NCBI GenBank assembly: GCA_964448135.1
Contig: CAYUVH010000054.1
Coordinates: forward strand, 62,001 to 126,000
DNA: 64,000 nucleotides
Source of the DNA: CAYUVH01 sp964448135
GTDB taxonomy: Bacteria > Verrucomicrobiota > Verrucomicrobiia > Limisphaerales > UBA8199
Reading direction: 5' to 3'
The first letter of the stretch is position 1; each line of letters begins with the position of its first letter. The position numbers and the translations under genes were made by a program. The notes beneath the pieces are model-generated. The model had not been told where the DNA came from. It saw nothing but the letters and a program-made list of their open reading frames with translations, and did not search any database. Below are positions 44,531 to 54,093 of this stretch, piece after piece.

Positions 44531-45796
44531 TCAGGTGGGGGAAAGCTTAAGGGATTTCTCGTGCTCGACTAGCGCGAAGTGCATCACTTCCAGGGCCAGG
44601 CCCCATTTGTGGGTCCGGCCGTCGGCGTCGCAATAGCAGCCCGAGGGGCTGAAGCGGCGCTCCCAGGCGAGCAAATCATTCAGCGGCCGGCCAAGCAGCG
44701 GTTGCTCGGCGGCGATGCGCGCAGCCAGGCCCGCGGGATTGTTGATCCACGCGCACATTTTGGTATGGCCCTCATCACCCCGCGCGGGTGCGCACCGGGC
44801 TTGCTCGACGCGGTAATTCTGCGACGCCGACGCGAGCTTCACGAAATAATCAAAGACCAGCGGATGGCCGAGATTCGTGCAGGTCGTGCCTTCGTAACGA
44901 AAGCGCGCCTCGATCGAGCTGTCCGGCAGGAATTCCAGTTGCAGCCGCTCCTTCGACCACTTGCGCAATGCGCGGGTGTTGACGGAATACTTTGCGTTGT
45001 AATCGAGCGCCGGGCGTGAAGCCTCGGGCCGCACGACTGGTTGCAACCGGCGCACGTCTTCGAGGGAAGGCAGCGCCGCGGTGAAAGGCGCGCGCCGATA
45101 CTGGCAGGGATTGAAAGCGCAATTGTTGCACGGCACGAGGTCGCGCACACTTTGCAAACGGCCCGGTTGCGCGGTAACGCCGAAGAATGCCAGCAGCGAC
45201 TTTTTGGGCCGCAACATACCGGTGTCATGCGCTTCGATGTCGCCGGGTAGCGCCTTGCTCATGCCTTCGCGCAACAGCGCGAAGAGTCGCGTTTGGTCGC
45301 TCACGTCCCAGCCGGTGTAACCCGGGCTGTAATGCGGCAGCACGGCCATTCCCAGCGGTTCAGCCCAGCCACAAAGCCTCGCGCCCGCCACCGTGACGAG
45401 ATGTTCCACGACAGCCGAACCGAAAATCTCCATGAAGAAATATTCGTCCGGCTTGCCTTCCTGCCAGAGACGGCGCGCTTCGGCCTCGCATTCCGGCCCG
45501 GCGCTGACCGCCACCAGCACGCCCTGGTGCGCGCCCGCTTCCGCGAGTTGCTGGCGCAGACGCTGGGAAGAAAACTCCGCGCCGTTGATGCGGAGCGTGG
45601 GGCCGGAGAGATTCAACTCGCCGGTCTGGCGCGCGTAAATCCACGGGCGACCATGTTGGGCGTACCATTGCCGGGCCTGTTCCGCCAGTTCGCGCGGGCG
45701 TCCGTCCATCTGGTAGTTCGGCGGAAATCCGAGCAGCCGCTGATACTCCGCTTCAGCCACGGACACTTCCGGCCTGGTTTCGATCAGCTCCATCAT
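44531..45796 (-). CDS. MetH-activation-domain-like protein
   Basis: A 421-aa protein related to the reactivation domain of cobalamin-dependent methionine synthase. The SPGYTGWDVSDQTRLFALL segment fits the RxxPGYG...LF motif, and GMLRPKKSLLAFFGVT fits the MxxPxKSVSAxxG motif. CNNCAFNPCQYRRAPF is the usual C-terminal cysteine cluster of the stand-alone form. About 170 further residues follow. ATG 45796 is used because the RACE gene stops at 45810 just upstream; the next Met is one codon later. The domain binds AdoMet to reactivate oxidised corrinoids. Confidence 0.75.
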   Translation of the reverse strand: MMELIETRPEVSVAEAEYQRLLGFPPNYQMDGRPRELAEQARQWYAQHGRPWIYARQTGELNLSGPTLRINGAEFSSQRLRQQLAEAGAHQGVLVAVSAGPECEAEARRLWQEGKPDEYFFMEIFGSAVVEHLVTVAGARLCGWAEPLGMAVLPHYSPGYTGWDVSDQTRLFALLREGMSKALPGDIEAHDTGMLRPKKSLLAFFGVTAQPGRLQSVRDLVPCNNCAFNPCQYRRAPFTAALPSLEDVRRLQPVVRPEASRPALDYNAKYSVNTRALRKWSKERLQLEFLPDSSIEARFRYEGTTCTNLGHPLVFDYFVKLASASQNYRVEQARCAPARGDEGHTKMCAWINNPAGLAARIAAEQPLLGRPLNDLLAWERRFSPSGCYCDADGRTHKWGLALEVMHFALVEHEKSLKLSPT

Positions 45797-45809
45797 GCGC
45801 GGACAACTT

Positions 45810-47462
45810 TCATGCGGCGGAGGACGAAACCGTGGAAGCGATGGGCCGGAACTGGCACCCCTCCACAAAACAATCAAAGAACCCCGGGTGGGTTTCCAGC
45901 CGGCAATGACCGACGCGGCGCACGAGGCTTTCGAGTTCCGCGCGCTTGGTCTTCGATAGCAGCGCAATGCACGCCCCCTCCACCGAAGCATTGCCCACCT
46001 GCACGATTTTCGACGGCGCGATGTCCGGAATCAGCCCAATACGCCGCGCGGAATCGGCGTTCAAATGCCGTCCGAAACCGCCCGCGAGATAGAACACGTC
46101 CACCGCCTCGAACGGCACGCCGTAGACATCGAACAAAATTTGGAGTCCGGCGGCATTGGCGCCCTTGGCCTGGGCGAGTTCGTTGATATCCGACTCGGTG
46201 AACGAGATGGGTCCCTCTTCGGTTGTGGTCAGCATTACGCGGTCCTCGCCGTGCTCGAAGCGCCCGAGCGCATTGATGTGGTCCGTGCGCAGGAGTTCGC
46301 TCAGTAAATCCACGAGCCCGGAGCCACAGACACCCTCCGGCACGCCGCCACCAATCACCTCGAAAGACATCCTGCCATCGGTGCCGATGCGCACTTTCTC
46401 GATGGCTCCGGGCAGCCCGGGAAGTCCGCACGAAATCTTTCCGCCTTCGAAGGCCGGCCCGGCGGGACACGACGCCGCCAGAATCTTGCTGCGATTTCCC
46501 AGGATCAACTCCGTGTTCGTGCCGATATCCATGACGCACACGAGGCGGTCTTCGTTCGCGAGGTCCACCGCGAGCAGACACGCCGCCGCGTCCGCGCCCA
46601 CGTGTCCGCTGATGATCGGCAAGCCATACACGCGCGCCTTCGGGTTAATCGGCAGCGAGAGCCGCTTCGCGGTCTCGGACAGGCTCGTCGTGGTGCGCTT
46701 GCCGGCGGCGAGATCCAGTTCGGTAATGGATTGGTAAGGACTCTGGCCGATTGGATAAACGTTTAACCTGAAAAAAATGTCGCGCATCGTCGAGTTGCCT
46801 GCAACCACCAACTCGTAAATCGAAAGCGGATCCACGGGAAACTCTTCGATGGCGTGCGTGAGATAACCCACCAGCGTGCGCTGTAAAAGATGACTGCGAT
46901 CGTTCGTATCATAGTGAATGCGCGACATCACCTCCGACCCGCCGAACCGCTGCGGATTTTCGAACGACGCATCGGCCACCACTTCGCCCGTCTCCAGGTT
47001 CAACAACCGCAGCACCACCGTCGTCGTGCCCAAATCCATCGCGAGTCCGTGAATCGGCCCCGTGCGCCGGTCAATTTCCTCGCCCTCGAGCAGGATGCGT
47101 TCGCCGTCGCGCGTCACCGCGGGCTCGAGCTTCCAGTTCTTTCCACCCGCTGGCAATTCGAACGCATGACGCTCAATCCGCATCTCACCGCGTCGCAATG
47201 TATGGCAGCGCAGCACGCCGTTGGCGGCGACAAGCTTGCACGAACACGAAAGCCGGAAACGATCGCGTAGATGCGCCTCCGCGGGCGAACGTGGGGAGAG
47301 GAGCTCCTCACCTTCGAGAATTTCGACGAGGCATTCCTTGCACTTTCCCTGCTTGTGGCAGGAAGTGGGCACACGGACTCCCAGCGAGTCGGCATAATCG
47401 AACAGCGACCCACCCGGCTCCACCTGGCGGTGGTGTCGGTTGAAATGTAACTCGACGCTCAT
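45810..47462 (-). CDS. RACE/RamA-type ferredoxin-ASKHA corrinoid activator
   Basis: A 550-aa protein. The N-terminal plant-type 2Fe-2S domain has C35, C41 and C44 (SCHKQGKCKEC) and a fourth Cys at 73 or 75. The large ASKHA (DUF4445-type) domain has GLAMDLGTTTVVLRLLNLE, VAGNSTMRDIFF, CVMDIGTNTELILGN, and VGNASVEGACIALLS near the C-terminus. This layout reduces inactive Co(II) corrinoid proteins using ATP and is called RACE or RamA-like. It precedes the MetH-activation-like gene by 13 bp, so both act on a corrinoid protein, but no corrinoid-binding protein is encoded nearby. Confidence 0.85.
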   Translation of the reverse strand: MSVELHFNRHHRQVEPGGSLFDYADSLGVRVPTSCHKQGKCKECLVEILEGEELLSPRSPAEAHLRDRFRLSCSCKLVAANGVLRCHTLRRGEMRIERHAFELPAGGKNWKLEPAVTRDGERILLEGEEIDRRTGPIHGLAMDLGTTTVVLRLLNLETGEVVADASFENPQRFGGSEVMSRIHYDTNDRSHLLQRTLVGYLTHAIEEFPVDPLSIYELVVAGNSTMRDIFFRLNVYPIGQSPYQSITELDLAAGKRTTTSLSETAKRLSLPINPKARVYGLPIISGHVGADAAACLLAVDLANEDRLVCVMDIGTNTELILGNRSKILAASCPAGPAFEGGKISCGLPGLPGAIEKVRIGTDGRMSFEVIGGGVPEGVCGSGLVDLLSELLRTDHINALGRFEHGEDRVMLTTTEEGPISFTESDINELAQAKGANAAGLQILFDVYGVPFEAVDVFYLAGGFGRHLNADSARRIGLIPDIAPSKIVQVGNASVEGACIALLSKTKRAELESLVRRVGHCRLETHPGFFDCFVEGCQFRPIASTVSSSAA

Positions 47463-47589
47463 GGGGCCGTTTCAAGCCGCGCCCAAACATCACGCGCAAC
47501 CCTGAACGGGCCGGTTAATATCGTTAAAAATGGGCCTAAAATCAACCTGAATTAGCGACTCAAATAACGTTTCGCATCCATTTGACGGC

Positions 47590-47603
47590 CGTTTGGCCAA
47601 ACG
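47590..47603. promoter_or_regulatory. Perfect 14-bp palindrome upstream of HEAT lipoprotein gene
   Basis: CGTTTGGCCAAACG is an exact palindrome in the 176-bp gap between the divergent RACE and HEAT genes, 36 bp before the HEAT start. It could be a dimer operator. Confidence 0.3.
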
Positions 47604-47638
47604 AGATACTTGATTGGTAATCAGAGTGGACTTGTGAG

Positions 47639-49033
47639 GTGAACTCACGAATATACAGTTTCATTGGCACAAAAGCGGTTGTGCTTTTGGTCGCGGGCTG
47701 CCACCGCCGCGCCGATCCTTTTCAGGACGCCCTTCGCAACGCCCGCCCCGAACTCCGCCGAGCGGTGGAGGTGATGAGAACCATGGGTGTGGGCGGGGAT
47801 AATTACGGCGATGAGCTCCAAGTAGCCTGGCGTCTCTACGATCTCACCGAAGCCGAGGAAGCAACGCGATTCCGTCCTATTGCCGCGGATAAGCCCCTGT
47901 TGCGCATGCTCCTGACCAATAATTCCGCAGGCGTTTATGCCCGGATGTGCGCGGCATATTTTCTGGCGGACACCGATGGGGAGGCCCGATCGCTGCTGAC
48001 AAACTACCTTGCCTCTTCCAATCTTCGGCATCGTTTCAATGCGGCCCGGACCATCCAATGGTTCGCGAGCCATGCCAAGGGCGAGCCATGCCAGTGGGCT
48101 TCGATGCAGTTGGTCCGGATGGTGGAGAATAGATCGCTTGAATTGCCCGCTTTCCGCAGTTATCGCCCGTCGCCGGGTGATGATCCCAAGGAGGGGGATT
48201 TCTTGGATGATGATACGCCACCTATCAATTACGTCGTCGCCACTTTGGGCAGGGTAAAGGAACCACGGGCGATTCCCGGTCTCGAATCTCTGATACAGCG
48301 AAATCCAGGGAATTATTACGGAGCCGTTGGCGCCCTGGGCGAAATTGGCGATCCTTCTGTTGGCCCCTTTCTCCTCGATGTCTTGAATTGTGGGAACGTG
48401 TCCGAAGTTGGCGCGGCGCTGGGAGCGCTCAAATACCAACCCGCGGCGCATCGACTTGTGTCTTGTCTCTTTTCTTCAGGCGACTCGAGGACCAAGACAG
48501 CCATATTGGAAAGCCTGCGGGAAATAGGAGACCCATCGGTTGTTCCGGAGATCGAAAAATATGTTCATTCTCTTCCTCAAAGCGACGAGTTGCCTCAACG
48601 CAAAGCCGGGGAACGGATTTTGCGCCAACTGCGCGCCCAGGATTCGCTGGCGGTGACCTTAACCATGCTGGAAAACGAAACTGACAGAGATGAAAGAATT
48701 CACCTGATCCGGGCGCTGGGTCGTTACCAAGATGAACGGGCCCGAAGCAAATTGTTCGTCCTTGCTGTCTCGTCGAATGATACTCTGATCAGGGAAAACG
48801 CCATCGGCGCACTGGCCGCAGCGGGAGACAAAAGTTCTCTGATGACGTTGGTTGATTTATTGGAAAGCAACTCGCCCGCACCGACAGAATTCGACAAAAT
48901 GGCGATTCTTGCAGGCCATCCTCGCGATTACACCAGGTGGGAGACGGCGGTCGCCTTGCGCCGGGCAACGCGCGAAGATTTTGGCACAAATGCCGGACAA
49001 TGGCGTTCCTGGCTTGAGCGCAATACGCGATGA
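47639..49033 (+). CDS. HEAT-repeat lipoprotein
   Basis: A 464-aa protein starting at a GTG. VVLLVAGC near residue 14-21 is a lipobox, so it is probably anchored to a membrane with Cys21 as the first residue. Residues about 90-440 contain HEAT-type helical pairs (DDDTPPINYVVATLGRVKEPRAI, LGEIGDPSVGPFLLDVL, ESLREIGDPSVVPEI). The RxxAAxALG pattern recurs. Such domains bind proteins, and no enzymatic motif is seen. Confidence 0.75.
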   Translation: MNSRIYSFIGTKAVVLLVAGCHRRADPFQDALRNARPELRRAVEVMRTMGVGGDNYGDELQVAWRLYDLTEAEEATRFRPIAADKPLLRMLLTNNSAGVYARMCAAYFLADTDGEARSLLTNYLASSNLRHRFNAARTIQWFASHAKGEPCQWASMQLVRMVENRSLELPAFRSYRPSPGDDPKEGDFLDDDTPPINYVVATLGRVKEPRAIPGLESLIQRNPGNYYGAVGALGEIGDPSVGPFLLDVLNCGNVSEVGAALGALKYQPAAHRLVSCLFSSGDSRTKTAILESLREIGDPSVVPEIEKYVHSLPQSDELPQRKAGERILRQLRAQDSLAVTLTMLENETDRDERIHLIRALGRYQDERARSKLFVLAVSSNDTLIRENAIGALAAAGDKSSLMTLVDLLESNSPAPTEFDKMAILAGHPRDYTRWETAVALRRATREDFGTNAGQWRSWLERNTR

Positions 49034-49051
49034 AGGGTTTTGAAGGACCGT

Positions 49052-50044
49052 TCAGCTCAAGAAGCTTATCTTCCCATCCGGCGTCTTGCTGAACCCATGA
49101 AGCTGTTTCTGGTTCGGATCCACGTGCCGGACGACGAACTGCTGCGGATTCACCTGCAGGTGCGTAAAGCCATAGACCGACTTTGCGAATGGGCCGCGTT
49201 CGGTGTTCTTCAATTCGTACACCCGCCCGCCACCGCCGCCGGAAATCACGAATGATGTGCGCATGTTTTCGAATTCGAGGTGCTGCAATTCGTGGTCGTG
49301 GCCGGAGAAATAGAAATCCACGTTGTGCTTTTTGAAGAGCGGCAGCCAGTCGGCGATGAGCCGCTTCTGGTCGCCGTGCGGGCCGTTGCTGAAGAGCGGA
49401 TGATGCCCGACACACACAAGCCAGGGCGCGCGGCGAGGCTTGGCGAGCTCCTGCTTCAACCACTTCAATTGCCGGTCATGTTCCTCCTCGCTGAGCGAGT
49501 GGTTCTTGTTGGGATAATTGCTGTCGAGCACGATGCACGACATGAGCGGGTTTTCCGCGGGCCAGTCAAAGCTGTACCACTTGGCGGGCATGGTCCAACG
49601 CGTGCCGGGATTGGCGGCGCCGTAGGCAAGCTGCGCCTCCAGTTTCACGCCGATCTGTTCCCAATATTCGTGATTCCCGAGCATGGCCCAGCACGGGCCC
49701 GGAAACACGGATTTCGGATACATGTCCTCGAATCCCGTCTTCCACCGCGGCGAGTTCACGCCGCCTTTCATCTCGCCGTAGAAATTGTCGCCCACCAGGA
49801 ACAAGCCTTCGGGCTTGATCTTCAGCGATTCGACGTAATTCTTCATGCCCGCGGCGACGGCCTGCTGCGCCTTGAATTGCGCGCCGCTCGTCGGCGGCGG
49901 ACCCCAGTCGCCAATCATAAGGAAATGGAGGTCGGCGCCTTTGACTTCCTGGGCGCGCACCAATCGCGCATGGGCCGCCAGCCCCACGGTGGCGGTGAAA
50001 AAGAAAGTCTGTTTGAGGGCCTGTCGGCGGGTAATGTTCTGCAT
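49052..50044 (-). CDS. Secreted metallophosphatase (purple acid phosphatase-like)
   Basis: A 330-aa exported phosphoesterase. The N-terminus has TRRQAL followed by a hydrophobic stretch, consistent with a Tat signal. The metal site motifs are GDWG, VGDNFY, LGNHEY, VGHHPLF and GHDHELQH, matching the tartrate-resistant/purple acid phosphatase type. It ends 19 bp from the convergent HEAT gene. It probably hydrolyses phosphomonoesters in the periplasm. Confidence 0.85.
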   Translation of the reverse strand: MQNITRRQALKQTFFFTATVGLAAHARLVRAQEVKGADLHFLMIGDWGPPPTSGAQFKAQQAVAAGMKNYVESLKIKPEGLFLVGDNFYGEMKGGVNSPRWKTGFEDMYPKSVFPGPCWAMLGNHEYWEQIGVKLEAQLAYGAANPGTRWTMPAKWYSFDWPAENPLMSCIVLDSNYPNKNHSLSEEEHDRQLKWLKQELAKPRRAPWLVCVGHHPLFSNGPHGDQKRLIADWLPLFKKHNVDFYFSGHDHELQHLEFENMRTSFVISGGGGGRVYELKNTERGPFAKSVYGFTHLQVNPQQFVVRHVDPNQKQLHGFSKTPDGKISFLS

Positions 50045-50134
50045 GTCAGCTACTTAAGACGCCGGTGCGCCCCAGAAAATTCGACTGCCGGAGCCCGGAC
50101 TCCGGATAAAGACGGATACCCGCTCAATTAGGTA

Positions 50135-51910
50135 TCACTTCTTGAAGTAAAGTTCCTCCAGGTTCCAGGTGACCCGGTGGCGCATCATGCTGGAGGGACG
50201 CACATTGCCCACGTCGTTCCGTACCGCAGCGCCCCAGAACGGAGTGACCGTATAAATCAGCGGCAGTTCCTCGGCGAGAATGGCCTGCACCTCGTCGTAA
50301 TCCTTTTTGCGCTGGGCGTAATCCAGCGTGCGCATCTGCGCGTCCATCAACGCGTCGATGCGCCCCTCCCACGGGGTCGAGGGCGAGCGCTGCAACGGGA
50401 ACCACTGATGCAGCTCCTCGCTCGAGCGCAGCACATTCACCTGCGACGCGGGCTCCGGGCTGCCCCCGCCCAGGCCCATCAACGCGGCCTCGTAATTGAA
50501 AGACTGGTTGATGCGCTCGACGAGCACGCGAAAGTCCACCTTGTCCAACCCCATGCGAATGCCCGCCTTCTTGAAATCATCCTGGATTTGCAGCGCGGCC
50601 CGCTCGCGCAACGGATTGCCGGCATTCGAGATCAGCGAGAATTCGACGGGATGGCCCTCGGCGTCCTCGAGCACGCCGTCGCCATTGCGATCCTGCAGAC
50701 CGGCTTCCGCGAACAGCGCCTTCGCGCGCGCGGGATCGAAATTGTATTGGGGGACATTCGGGTTATTCCACCGCGGGCTCTCGCCGGAAACGAACCCGGT
50801 GGCCGCCTGCGCCCGGCCGTGATATACCTCCCGCACAATCCGGGCGCGATCGATCGAGCACGAAATGGCCTGCCGGAAATGTTTGTCGCGGAACCATTTC
50901 AACTTCGCCGGGTTCACGATCGGCAGCCCGGAGGGGGTGGCGCCGGTGTTTAGATTGAACCAAAGGAAATCGCGTTCCGAGCCGGGGCCGACGTCCAGTG
51001 TTTTGAAGCGCGTGCCTTCGGCCTGTTTGAATTTCGAATAATCCTCCGGGTTGATTGCGTCGCAGGCGTCGCTCTTGCCCGCGAGAAAAAGGTCTTCCTC
51101 GCCGACCTGGCCGTTCACGGGCAAAAACATGACTTCGTCGAAATACGGGAGGCGGTGGCCTTCGCGATCCGCGACCCAGTACTCCGGGTTGCGCTCCAGC
51201 AACGTCCATTTGCCGTGGTTTACTTCCTTCACCCGATATGGCCCGGATCCCACTAGCAGGGAGACCGGCGAATTGGTGGAATAAACCGAGGAGAACGCAT
51301 GATTTTTCGTCAGCGTTTCCAACACGTGCTTCGGCAGGATGGGCACGGTGCCGAAAAACTCGAGAAACGGCGCGAATACTTCCGGCGTCACGACCACCAC
51401 GGTTTGGTCGTCAGTCCTGGTCACCGAGAATTCCTTCCCGTTGATGCGGAACAAATCGTACGTCATCCGGTTGAAATTCGGATTGTACATGATGTTGTAC
51501 CAGGTGAAGACCACGTCGTCGGCGGTCAGAAAATGACCGTCACTCCACCGCACGCCGAGGCGCAGCTTGAAGGTCCACGTCTTCTGGTCCGCCGCCACGC
51601 TCCAGCTTTCCGCCAGCGCGGGCTTCGCGACGCCGTCCTTGGGATCAAGCGTGACCAAACTGGAGAACAGCAGGCGGATGACATTATCCGAGGCATCGTC
51701 GGCGACCAGGAGTGGATTGAAGGTCGAAGGCATGCCCGAGGAAGCCAGGACGAATTTGCCGCCGGTTCGACCCGGTTCGCAATCGGCCACCAGGTGCGAA
51801 GCCGGAAGCGCGTGTCCCTGTTGCGAGCGCGAGGAACCCGAGGGCCCGCAGCCCGCCAGGATCAACAGGCCAAGCGGCAGTAAAAAGCGCGGGTAAATGC
51901 GGGCCATCAT
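50135..51910 (-). CDS. Peptide-type ABC transporter substrate-binding lipoprotein
   Basis: A 591-aa family-5 extracellular solute-binding protein (OppA/DppA type). ATG 51910 gives a signal with a lipobox LLILAGC. The mature protein has DVVFTWYNIMYNP, VLETLTKNHAF, GSGPYRVKEV, LLERNPEYW and PYFDEVMFLPV. No permease or ATPase gene is adjacent, so it may serve a remote transporter. It is divergent from the glyoxalase-like gene by 59 bp. Confidence 0.88.
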   Translation of the reverse strand: MMARIYPRFLLPLGLLILAGCGPSGSSRSQQGHALPASHLVADCEPGRTGGKFVLASSGMPSTFNPLLVADDASDNVIRLLFSSLVTLDPKDGVAKPALAESWSVAADQKTWTFKLRLGVRWSDGHFLTADDVVFTWYNIMYNPNFNRMTYDLFRINGKEFSVTRTDDQTVVVVTPEVFAPFLEFFGTVPILPKHVLETLTKNHAFSSVYSTNSPVSLLVGSGPYRVKEVNHGKWTLLERNPEYWVADREGHRLPYFDEVMFLPVNGQVGEEDLFLAGKSDACDAINPEDYSKFKQAEGTRFKTLDVGPGSERDFLWFNLNTGATPSGLPIVNPAKLKWFRDKHFRQAISCSIDRARIVREVYHGRAQAATGFVSGESPRWNNPNVPQYNFDPARAKALFAEAGLQDRNGDGVLEDAEGHPVEFSLISNAGNPLRERAALQIQDDFKKAGIRMGLDKVDFRVLVERINQSFNYEAALMGLGGGSPEPASQVNVLRSSEELHQWFPLQRSPSTPWEGRIDALMDAQMRTLDYAQRKKDYDEVQAILAEELPLIYTVTPFWGAAVRNDVGNVRPSSMMRHRVTWNLEELYFKK

Positions 51911-51969
51911 TGGGAGTGTGATAGCGGATTGATGTGGAGCAGGCAAGAAATCCGCGCTATGCTGGGCGC

Positions 51970-52356
51970 ATGAACAAGGTCACGAAACTGCTGCATACGC
52001 GTTACCGGGTCAACGACCTGGAGAAAACGATTCGCTTTTATCGCGAAGCACTGGGCCTGACCGAGTTACGCCGGCACAAATCGCCGCGCGGCTCGGAGCT
52101 GGTGTTCCTGCAGACGCCCAACAGCGATGAGCTGCTGGAAATCTGCTCCTTCCCCTCCAGCGGGCCCGTGCAGGTCCAGCCGGACCTGACGCACCTGGCC
52201 TTCGCCGTGGACAGCCTTGAAGAATTCGGCAAGCACCTCGCCACCTTGGGCATTCCGTTTTCCGACGGACCGCACACGACTTCCGAGGGCACGCGTTTTG
52301 CTTTTATTGACGCGCCCGAGGGTTACGAGATCGAGTTGATGGAACGTCCGAAGTAA
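51970..52356 (+). CDS. Glyoxalase I-like VOC protein
   Basis: A 128-aa protein beginning LLHTRYRVNDLEKTIRFY, the usual start of lactoylglutathione-lyase-like proteins. ELVFLQTPNSDELLEI and FAFIDAPEGYEIELMER carry the C-terminal metal-ligand Glu. ATG 51970 is chosen over a longer frame start. Its true role could be methylglyoxal detoxification or another VOC reaction. It ends 4 bp before folP. Confidence 0.82.
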   Translation: MNKVTKLLHTRYRVNDLEKTIRFYREALGLTELRRHKSPRGSELVFLQTPNSDELLEICSFPSSGPVQVQPDLTHLAFAVDSLEEFGKHLATLGIPFSDGPHTTSEGTRFAFIDAPEGYEIELMERPK

Positions 52357-52360
52357 AACG

Positions 52361-53209
52361 ATGAAGCTGCGCTGCCGCCGGTACGAATTCCGCTTTCCGC
52401 GTCCGGCGCTCGTGATGGGCATCGTCAACGTCACGCCGGACTCCTTCTCCGACGGCGGCCTCTTTCGAAACCGCAAGGCCGCGATCGCCCACGGCTTGCA
52501 ACTGGTCGAGGAAGGCGCTGAGATTCTCGATATCGGCGGCGAATCCACCCGCCCGGGCGCCGAGCCCGTAACCGAAACAGAGGAACTTCGCCGGGTCATC
52601 CCGGTGATCGAAGGCCTCGCCAGCCGTGTGAAAGTGCCCATTTCCGTGGACACCATGAAGCCCGGTGTCGCGCGCGCTGCCCTTGCCGCAGGGGCCAGCA
52701 TCGTGAACGACGTGGCCGCCGCCCGTCAGCAGGACGCCATGTGGGAACTGGTCGCCGAAACCGGCGCCGGCTACGTCCTCATGCACAGCCAGGGCACGCC
52801 CCGGACCATGCAGCGGCATCCGACGTATCGCAACGTGACCCGGGAAGTCGGCGAATTCTTTTCCACACAAATTCGGCGGCTCCGCCGTTGCGGAATCGCC
52901 CCGGAGCAGATTATAGTGGACCCAGGAATCGGATTCGGAAAAACGGTCGGGCACAACCTCGAGTTGCTCCGGGATATGCGGCAATTTCACCGATGGCGGC
53001 GGCCGCTGGCACTGGGAGTGTCGCGCAAGGCGTTCATCGGCAAAGTGACCGGCGCGGATGCGGCCGATCGCCTGCCTGGCTCGCTCGCCTGCGCGTGTCT
53101 GGCCGTGGCGGATGGCGTGCAAATCATCCGGGTCCATGATGTCGCGGCGACGGTGCGTGCCATCCGGATGACCGAAGCGATTCTGGCGGGAAGTAAAAGC
53201 AAACGATGA
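52361..53209 (+). CDS. folP: Dihydropteroate synthase
   Basis: A 282-aa TIM-barrel enzyme that joins p-aminobenzoate to dihydropterin pyrophosphate. It has MGIVNVTPDSFSDGG near residues 19-33, ILDIGGESTRPGAEP, SVDTMKPGVA, and ILVDPGIGFGKTVGHN (seen as IIVDPGIGFGKT). The last codons overlap the cdaA start (ATGA). The cluster folP-cdaA-cdaR-glmM is widely conserved. Confidence 0.96.
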   Translation: MKLRCRRYEFRFPRPALVMGIVNVTPDSFSDGGLFRNRKAAIAHGLQLVEEGAEILDIGGESTRPGAEPVTETEELRRVIPVIEGLASRVKVPISVDTMKPGVARAALAAGASIVNDVAAARQQDAMWELVAETGAGYVLMHSQGTPRTMQRHPTYRNVTREVGEFFSTQIRRLRRCGIAPEQIIVDPGIGFGKTVGHNLELLRDMRQFHRWRRPLALGVSRKAFIGKVTGADAADRLPGSLACACLAVADGVQIIRVHDVAATVRAIRMTEAILAGSKSKR

Positions 53210-54093
53210 CGTGGAACATTTTAAAGAGCCTTTGGCACACGAGCGCGGTTTTGGAGATTCTGATCCTCGCGATCGGAATCTACTTCGCGCTCCGCTTCGT
53301 GCGCGGCACGCGCGGCGCGCCGGTGGTGACGGGCTTCCTCGTCGCCCTGCTCTCGCTGGTGCTGCTGAGCTTGCTCCTGAATTTGAAGGTGCTCCAGTAC
53401 CTGCTCGGCGGCTTCTCGGCGTTCTTCGTCCTCGCCGTGCTCGTGATCTTCCAGCCCGAACTGCGCAAGATGCTCGCCGAACTCGGCAATCTTCCCCTCT
53501 TCACCACCGTCCACGAGCAGCGCGAAAACATCGAAGTCATCATCCAGACCGTCGAGCGCCTGTCCGAAGTAAAAATCGGCGCGCTGATCGCCATCGAGCA
53601 AACCATCCAGCTCCAGGAAGCCGTCGAATCCGGCATCCCGGTGAATTGCGAAGCCACGCCGGAAATGCTCGAAACCATTTTCTTCCCGAACAACGCCATT
53701 CACGACGGCGGCGTCATCATCAAAGAAGATCAGATTGCCTATGCCGCCTGCATCTTCCCGCTTACGCAGCGTCAGGACCTGAACAAGTCCATGGGCACCC
53801 GCCACCGCGCGGCCCTCGGGCTCAGTGAGGAAACGGACGCCGTGGTGGTGGTCGTGTCCGAGGAGACCGGCGGCATTTCGTACGCCTACAAGGGCCACCT
53901 CACCCGCGGCGTTTCGCTCGAAGAACTCCGCGCGTTCCTGACCTCCATCTTCGTCAACCCCGCCCGCTCGCGGAATCTGCTCGGCTGGATCCGCTCGAAG
54001 TTCCCCGACAAATCGCGGCCGCAGCCCGGTCCCGCCGCCGTCCCACGCACCTCTCCCCCGCCCGCCGCCAACCCCGCCGGCGTCGTCAAATGA
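53206..54093 (+). CDS. cdaA: Diadenylate cyclase CdaA
   Basis: A 295-aa membrane-bound enzyme that makes c-di-AMP from two ATP. About three N-terminal helices (residues 14-82) precede the DAC domain. GTRHRAALG (197-205) is the RHR motif. The other motif, normally DGA, reads HDGGVII (D167-G-G), an Ala to Gly change. The C-terminal tail is proline-rich. It overlaps folP and cdaR by 4 bp each, consistent with coupled expression. Confidence 0.94.
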   Translation: MTWNILKSLWHTSAVLEILILAIGIYFALRFVRGTRGAPVVTGFLVALLSLVLLSLLLNLKVLQYLLGGFSAFFVLAVLVIFQPELRKMLAELGNLPLFTTVHEQRENIEVIIQTVERLSEVKIGALIAIEQTIQLQEAVESGIPVNCEATPEMLETIFFPNNAIHDGGVIIKEDQIAYAACIFPLTQRQDLNKSMGTRHRAALGLSEETDAVVVVVSEETGGISYAYKGHLTRGVSLEELRAFLTSIFVNPARSRNLLGWIRSKFPDKSRPQPGPAAVPRTSPPPAANPAGVVK

